Assembly (NCBI GenBank): GCA_025618425.1
Contig: CM046839.1
Coordinates: 4,996,533 to 5,060,532 of the forward strand
DNA length: 64,000 bases
Source of the DNA: Heliocidaris tuberculata
Lineage: Eukaryota; Echinodermata; Echinoidea; Camarodonta; Echinometridae
Reading direction: 5' to 3'
In this document: positions 58,089 through 64,000 of the stretch, one piece after another
How positions within the stretch are numbered: the stretch's first letter is position 1
Layout: each line of letters starts with the position of its first letter
Program-made: the position numbers and the translations under genes
The notes under the pieces: generated by a model
What the model saw: the letters and a program-made list of their open reading frames with translations, nothing else
Told to the model about the DNA's origin: nothing
Databases searched by the model: none

Positions 58089-61000
58089 TCTCAATGCACG
58101 TTTTGGTAATGAAAATCAGCTCTGCATGCCTTGGAAACTGCTGACGTAGCGAAGGAAACCATTCAACTTAAACGAAAATTATTCCAAACTAGGTGAACAT
58201 TAATTTTGATAACAAATTGGTGGACTCTAACCGTTTAGTTAGGTCTTGTCACCTTACCATGCTTACCTACTACAGAAGTTACATCCAGTCATTTTTAATT
58301 TGCGGAGAGGGTCGTCTATGGTATCACGTCCCCAGACGCTGAGGGTAGGTACCACGAAAATACAATACAGTAATTTCTCTTTTAAAAGTATAAGCTCTCT
58401 GGCAAAATGAAGCCATCCGATCCCGAGTCCGAACAACGGGGCAGCGCAGGGGATCGGAAGGGGAGGGGAGGCCTACTTCTAAATGAGATAGTATGTTCAG
58501 TGACAATGAACAGTGGAGAATAGCGCTTTACCGACGGTAACCTACCTGCATTCTGAAACTATAACTTTTAGTCTGGTAGCCTGTCCCGAAATAGTCAATT
58601 TGACCCTGTAAAGTTACTTTGACCATATAAGTCATTGACAAAAAAGGTTGTCAGCCTGACGTAGGCGTAGCCGCCGGGTTTAGCCCCCAGAGTCCCCATA
58701 TAGAGACCCCAAAGTCGGGTCGATTCACCCCATCTCCCTAATGCACCAGACTTTGTCAGAAGGAAGTAGTATGACTGGACATTACAAAACACAAAAAAAA
58801 AACTGACAAAAATTTCCGTCGGGAAGGGGTGTCAGACGGCCCCTAAAAATTGGGGTAAATTTTTCCCTTAGAAGCCCAGGGACCAAATTTTGTCAGAAGG
58901 AAGAGCTATGGATGTACATTCCAAAAATAAAAAAAACTGACAAAATTATCCGTCGGGAAGGGGGTGTCAGACCCCCTGAAATGAAAACCCAAAAGTGCCC
59001 TTTGACAACGCTTTGCCCCCCCCCCCCCGAATGCTCTGTATGTAAAGAAAAAACATTTTCTTACCTTCTTACTATGATAATTCAAAACCATTTTATTCAA
59101 TTTACTTTAAATTTTCACAACATAATTTTGAGTATAATAATCTTCTTGAGGTGCAATTTGGTGTTAATTGGTCTTTTGATTAATAAGTTATTAAATTGTG
59201 AAAAATGTATTGCTTTCTCAAAAGTAGCCAAAATATATTGTCAGGATTATGTAAACACACCCATTGTCCATCTTCACCTGTTTGACAAGGCATAAAAGAA
59301 GAGCTTTTCAGGTGTCTGTGGTATGTGACTGCCAGGCTGAATTAATGTACTATTCATGTGCTAATAACTGCACAGATACCAACCAAGGTCCTCTATTATG
59401 CCTCGTCAGATGGTCAATTGTCATTGTACATCATCATGGCATTTGCCACTCCACAACATCTTATTCAGGCAAAATTATCTTGAATAATTAATGACAGTGA
59501 GTGTTGTTATAATTATGTTCTGAATAAGTTACTGATAATAGGTCAAACAGTTAAAAGAGGCTTTTTTGCCAACTTTAAAAGAAGCTGGAAAGAAAACGAA
59601 AAATATCACTCCTCCAAGTTTTAGATATGATGTAGAAAAATGTTGACCTATAAAATCACCAAATGTTATCTCCAGATTCCGTTGACGCTGAAGGTAAAAT
59701 TAAAGGTTAGGGCACAGATCAAATGGTCATTGAACTTTATGTTGCTCGGACATGTAAAATGATGGCAGATTTATATAGCTTGTGTAATTACATTATTTTC
59801 TAAATATGTCAATATCAACAAAATTGACCCAGCAGTTTCAGAGATATAATGGTCATTTGAAAATTGAAAAGATTGTCCATTTTTGGCCGACATGAATGCG
59901 TGTCATATAGTGCAAAAACCGTTTGGCTGATGATGGGGATAAAACTTAAAATTTCATCTTGGCAAGAGTCGGTTACCCCATATACCAAATATGGGCCAAT
60001 TTGAAGGGGATAGGGTTTAAAACATCGCATGGTGATCTAACACGGAATGACCCAGTTCAGTTCCTTCTCTCTTCTACATCCAGTCTCTCTCTCTCTCTCC
60101 TCTTTCTCTCCTCTTTCTCTCCTCATGTTATATCCTAACATGTATTGGACAGTGTCGACAAAGAGTCACATGAGAAGAGTTTTAAATATGTAGTTACAAT
60201 ATTGATTTCTTTAATTTCGGCTGAAATGAAAGTATCTTCATTCTTCATATTGATTTTTGGTAACTTTTTTTTTCATTTTCTCGAAACGGAAGTTGATACG
60301 GGTGCTATTGCCATTTGATGTAGGCTATGCACCTATAACTACAAAATAATATTAACTGAACAGAAACACGAACTACAGAAATAACTTATGTAACTATTCG
60401 TTACGCCATACTCTTAAACATTGCTGATGATTGCATAATTACATGTAAATGTGCTTCATGAATAATGCATTAAGATTACGGTATTTTATTATTATTAAGA
60501 TTCATTGCTCTTGCTCTACATATTTCTGTATATTCTGTATATAAAATCGTGCACTCGGAGAAACATCATATAGGCAGAGTGGTTGATTTTAATTGATTTA
60601 CCAGGTTATCAAGAACTGAATCAAAGTAGGGCCTACGGATAAAAATGAGAAAAGGAGCACATAGGCTTAAGCATGGTTTTCTAAGAACAGAATATCCCAG
60701 AAGATATAAACATTTCGTCGTTATCTGGTTATAATTCTAGCTGTCCAACTGACGTGTACATTACACAATTTTAACAAAGCAAATCTCTTTTTGTTTTTTC
60801 TCCTTAAACCAACTTCAGTTATTACGGAGTGCACTGTTAACCAGTATCAGTTAAAATGATAAGGCATGTGTTTAGTATCACTATACTTGAAGCTTCATCC
60901 TCTATATAGGTGTGCTATACTTAACATTCAAAAAGTGCAAGGTCGAGTCTATATTGAAAGGTATAGTGCACCCTATCACAAGGGCAGATCCAATATTGTG

Positions 61001-61191
61001 TAAGGGGAGATGTCCTAACGCAACGAAAGTCCACGCTATATAGCATAACAATACAGTGCATGCCTATATATAGTCTTTTGTTGTCTTGTAAGATTGTAAG
61101 TTAAACATTTTAACATGACTGCAGGCACGGTCATCAGGAATGATGCTTCCCCAGGAACATAATATAACAGGCTGATACTACGGGTTTGATG
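58089..61191. other. Intergenic region between GTPBP3 and the fucosyltransferase
   Basis: No gene recognised. A degenerate two-copy repeat of about 135-145 bp lies at 58745-58985 (TTTGTCAGAAGGAAG, ACTGACAAAA and CCGTCGGGAAGGG in both). CT-rich microsatellites lie at 60085-60122. The 5' end presumably holds the GTPBP3 promoter. Confidence 0.45.
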
Positions 61192-62481
61192 TTAGAAATT
61201 ATGGGGGAAACCAAAGGCTTTGAAACATGATTTACTCCACCAGTCATTCATATTTTGAATCATCTCTCCCTCTCCCTTACCATCTTTGTTAAAAGACACA
61301 TCTTTTTCATTGTGCGAAATTTTCGAGACTATCTTACACAGAAGTGGGGGAGATAAAATCTTTTTCTGCCCGACAAAGCTTACTGATCCGTGTCGCTTCC
61401 ACTCAAAATATGAGTTGTACAAAGTATCGTTTGAATCTAAAATACTTAGATAGTTGCTAAGATCGCCGATGGATTTAAAATCCTGGAGATGAATAAACGA
61501 ATTTGGTGGTGCAACTTGCTCGTAATCCTTCTTTGGTGGGCCATACACAATAGGGACGACATCATGCTCTAGAGAATTTCGCCAAAACTTTTCTGTAATG
61601 TAGTCTCTGCATTCACTGTTTTCCAAAGCCAAGTAGAACTTATATTTACTGATACGATTCCAACAGTCATTCGTATCTCTTTTGCAGCGTAAATTCCCAC
61701 ATGCCCCATAAACATCGACTTTAATGTACTCTGAAAGTTTTCTGACAAATCTATATCGTTTCCATGAAGCAGTGGCGCAATTTGATGCCATCCAGACTAT
61801 CATACCCGTTTTCTCCTTAGCCCAATTTCGATCTTCATCTGGAGGAATTTGTGGTTGAGTGCTGTCATAAATACCATATGGACCGTATATAGTTGATGAC
61901 GGCCTGTACGATATCGTGTAGTTATACACGTATTGATATTTCTTAGGTGGAATCGCGTTCTTTTTTGTGTGCAGAGGACTCTCTAAGGAGAAAAAAGCCC
62001 AAACTTGCTTTGATGGGCGTCTCTTTTGCATCTCATCCCAGTCCCATTTGGTTCTATGGAACAAAACTAACGCATCACTCTTCTTCATTGTATCAAAGCT
62101 GGTATCTTGAACAAAACGAATACCACATTCTAACCCTGGACATTCGAAGTCTTGTGGCTCTTTGGGCTGCTTGCTTCCTCTCCAGACCTGAACCTGACGA
62201 TAACAAGTTGGCGAGGATCCCAGGCCCAGCTCTCGGGTTTCCTTCAGCATTTTCAGGCTTGAAGAATACTCATCACCATCTGCATTAGATATGAGTATCT
62301 TGTTTTCTGCTTGATGATCACTCTCCCGCTGCCGTATCACATGTTGAGCCATCGGGGGTAGCGGGATGGTTTCACGGCGAAGGAAATCATAATCCTGAGC
62401 ACTAAAAAATGCAGTTGCCAAACACGATACTACTATAAACCCAAGAACCGCTGATTGCTTGTTTATTATCCCGGTTTCCAT
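61192..62481 (-). CDS. Alpha-1,3-fucosyltransferase, GT10 family, single exon
   Basis: 429 residues, intronless. A short cytoplasmic tail precedes one membrane segment (about residues 9-27), giving type II Golgi topology. The stem region lies at about 28-100. The donor-binding GT10 core is clear: FFSLESPLH (about 163), YNYTISYRPSSTIYGPYG (about 186), and the CAZy GT10 signature KFYLALENSECRDYITEKFW (291-310), then VVPIVYGPPKKDYEQVAPPN (318-337). Such enzymes transfer fucose from GDP-fucose to GlcNAc in N-acetyllactosamine or chitobiose-type acceptors; the exact linkage cannot be read from sequence. NDT and NYT sequons are present. Intronless multi-copy fucosyltransferases are common in echinoderms, so this is probably one of a family. 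The first ATG is used; no upstream in-frame alternative was noted. Confidence 0.93.
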   Translation of the reverse strand: METGIINKQSAVLGFIVVSCLATAFFSAQDYDFLRRETIPLPPMAQHVIRQRESDHQAENKILISNADGDEYSSSLKMLKETRELGLGSSPTCYRQVQVWRGSKQPKEPQDFECPGLECGIRFVQDTSFDTMKKSDALVLFHRTKWDWDEMQKRRPSKQVWAFFSLESPLHTKKNAIPPKKYQYVYNYTISYRPSSTIYGPYGIYDSTQPQIPPDEDRNWAKEKTGMIVWMASNCATASWKRYRFVRKLSEYIKVDVYGACGNLRCKRDTNDCWNRISKYKFYLALENSECRDYITEKFWRNSLEHDVVPIVYGPPKKDYEQVAPPNSFIHLQDFKSIGDLSNYLSILDSNDTLYNSYFEWKRHGSVSFVGQKKILSPPLLCKIVSKISHNEKDVSFNKDGKGEGEMIQNMNDWWSKSCFKAFGFPHNF

Positions 62482-62743
62482 TTCAGATCAGGCTTATTGA
62501 TTAGTTAGTTATAGTTCATCCGATCCACCATACGACAAAATAAAAGAGATGAAACTAGTGTTTAGATTGATACTCCTGTAATGATGTGCTCTAGAATGCG
62601 GACACTTTTTCAGTACCCTTCAGTGCCCTTAATTTATACACAATATGCATGGGTCCAAAGTCTTTAAGATATCACATATCATTTTAAATGCAAACATCTG
62701 ACCTTTAATGCTTTCTCTGACGATAACAAGTGAATGACACAAC

Positions 62744-62872
62744 AGTTTAATGACAGAGGTGTCGATCCATTCGAAATAGACAAAGCTTTAGAGGGGCAGA
62801 GCATTGTTCACAAACAATGCACCCTCCAATGCTTTATCTTTACCGAACGAATCGACGCCTCTGTTAAATGAT
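62744..62872. repeat. Imperfect palindrome upstream of the fucosyltransferase
   Basis: TTTAATGACAGAGGTGTCGA faces TCGACGCCTCTGTTAAATGA. Inner arms GAGGGGCAGAGCATTGTT and ACAATGCACCCTCCAATGC surround a CACAA loop. A strong cruciform or hairpin candidate, possibly a fold-back transposon. Confidence 0.7.
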
Positions 62873-63322
62873 TATACAGATTATTTCGCAATGCACCTGT
62901 AAAATGCTATAGTACTTCAGTGGTCGGAATTAGTTGCTGCTAGGTCGGACAAATATTATGCCTTGCCTGACCTAACAACGTGTAATGTATGCAGTTATGC
63001 ATTCTGATTATTAAACTGTAATTATTCGAAACAGGTGAATGAAATAATTTGTCACTACAGGCACTTGACAAATATGTAGGCGGCATTAAATTTGAATACA
63101 TTACAAAACAACCTATATTAATAGAACTCCGGTCTGTATATATACATGGCAACAATTCGTTACGACTCGGCGAATCTTAATTGAACAGAAGTTTTTCCTG
63201 CCGACCCATAAAAGCTTGTCAAAGATTTGCGCGCCATAGCCACAGCTAATATACATGATGGAGTCCATCCATGTAAATCATATAGTACAATAACAGGTGA
63301 ATTGAATAGCTCGACACCAATA

Positions 63323-63573
63323 GGCCATTTTCGTAATGCATTCAAATTTATGCTTACTTCTTTGTCAAACTCATACTTATGAACTATTGCATCCACCTGT
63401 TACAGGTCATTGTATAGTCAGAATGCAGATTAATGTTTGCCCAACGTAACAACGCTTAATACATACAAAATTCGCATTTTGAACTATTCAAAAAGAATAG
63501 TTTTTCACCAGTGAATGTAATATTTTGTCACTAGGCAAACCTGCATAAATTTGGATGCATTACGAAAATGGCC
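63323..63573. mobile_element. MITE with GGCCATTTTCGTAATGCAT ends
   Basis: The inverted ends are about 31 bp with a single mismatch: GGCCATTTTCGTAATGCATT (then CAAATTTATGC) and, inverted, GGCCATTTTCGTAATGCATC (then CAAATTTATGC). A diverged relative of the interior lies at about 62985-63115 (AATAATTTGTCACTA versus AATATTTTGTCACTA). Confidence 0.8.
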
Positions 63574-63599
63574 TTTTGGGTTCTACCCAGCAAACACAA

Positions 63600-63858
63600 A
63601 ACGTTTTCAGAACGTTCACAAAACGTTTTTATTAGGTCCGCTACGTCTTCGTCTTTAATGAACGTTCACAAAACGTTTTTATTAGGTCCGCTACGTCTTC
63701 GTCTTTAATGAACGTTCACAAAACGTTTTTATTAGGTCCGCTACGACTTCGTCTTTATTAAACGTTTAAAAAACGTTTACAAAACGTTTTTATTAGGTCC
63801 GCTACGACTTCGTCTTTATTAAACGTTTAAAAAACGTTTACAAAACGTTTTACCAAGA
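63600..63858. repeat. AACGTT-rich minisatellite
   Basis: Four units of 50-61 bp contain CAAAACGTTTTTATTAGGTC then CGCTACG(T/A)CTTCGTCTTTA. The first two units are identical 50-mers; the later ones are longer through an added AAACGTTTAAAA block. Each unit is rich in the palindrome AACGTT. Confidence 0.92.
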
Positions 63859-63889
63859 CGTATTTTGCTGAACGTTTAACTGGAATAGA

Positions 63890-64000
63890 TGTTTATTATC
63901 ATTATTATTATATGATTCTTACTGTAATTGTTGATGTTATTATCATCATCTTTATTATTATTATTATTATTTTTATTATTATTTTTATTATTATTACAAT
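63890..64000. repeat. ATT-rich microsatellite at the window edge
   Basis: Imperfect (ATT)n/(TTA)n running to the end of the window. Confidence 0.85.

Noticed and set aside
58094..58094. Earlier start for GTPBP3 at 58094
   Set aside because: The codon there is TTG; the first ATG in frame is at 58088.
61947..62288. Plus-strand open frame of 113 codons
   Set aside because: Lies antisense inside the well-supported fucosyltransferase gene.

Overview
This is a nuclear genomic window from a marine invertebrate animal, most probably an echinoderm (sea urchin-like). The genes carry GT-AG introns and match animal families one to one. The DNA is AT-rich, full of TACATGTA-type motifs, microsatellites and short non-autonomous transposons, and the repeat styles recall sea urchins. 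The species assignment is inference; a lancelet, hemichordate or mollusc cannot be excluded from sequence alone.

Layout, left to right: (1) 23-737 (-), an exon of a divergent actin-family gene that runs off the left edge. (2) 1.3-4.5 kb, inverted-repeat elements and LINE tails. (3) 4957-10716 (+), DCAF12, a WD40 substrate receptor of CUL4 ubiquitin ligases, 7 exons. (4) 14.4-17.1 kb, a 5'-truncated LINE with a reverse transcriptase and an internal 172-bp triplication. (5) 18677-24424 (-), PDCD7, the U11/U12 snRNP 59K protein of the minor spliceosome, 10 coding exons including a 27-bp microexon. (6) 25.2-26.9 kb, mariner-like and hAT-like MITEs. (7) 27721-37171 (+), PTAR1, the alpha subunit of a protein geranylgeranyltransferase, 7 exons, with introns packed with transposons. 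(8) 37.2-43.3 kb, non-coding DNA with deeply nested fold-back elements. (9) 43.4-47.6 kb, a decayed Ty3/gypsy-type element interrupted by two MITEs. (10) 47.9-50.3 kb, a decayed L1-type LINE interrupted by a fold-back element. (11) 51146-58088 (-), GTPBP3, the mitochondrial tRNA-modification GTPase, 8 exons. (12) 61192-62481 (-), an intronless alpha-1,3-fucosyltransferase (GT10). (13) 62.7-63.9 kb, palindromes and an AACGTT-rich minisatellite.

The four multi-exon gene models were built by joining exons at GT-AG sites by eye. In each, the summed coding length is a multiple of three (449, 652, 463 and 587 codons including stop), which supports the junctions. The host genes are unrelated cellular genes (ubiquitin ligase receptor, minor spliceosome, prenylation, tRNA wobble modification, glycosylation) and show no shared pathway. 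PDCD7 and PTAR1 are divergent, about 3.3 kb apart.

The most notable structure is the transposon layer. At least nine short elements or fold-back palindromes from several sequence families end precisely at TTAA on both sides. One pair is adjacent and shares a TTAA, several are nested in other mobile DNA, and one has a plausible empty site elsewhere in the window. Other families carry TA duplications (mariner-like) or 8-bp duplications (hAT-like). No RNA gene or CRISPR array was recognised.
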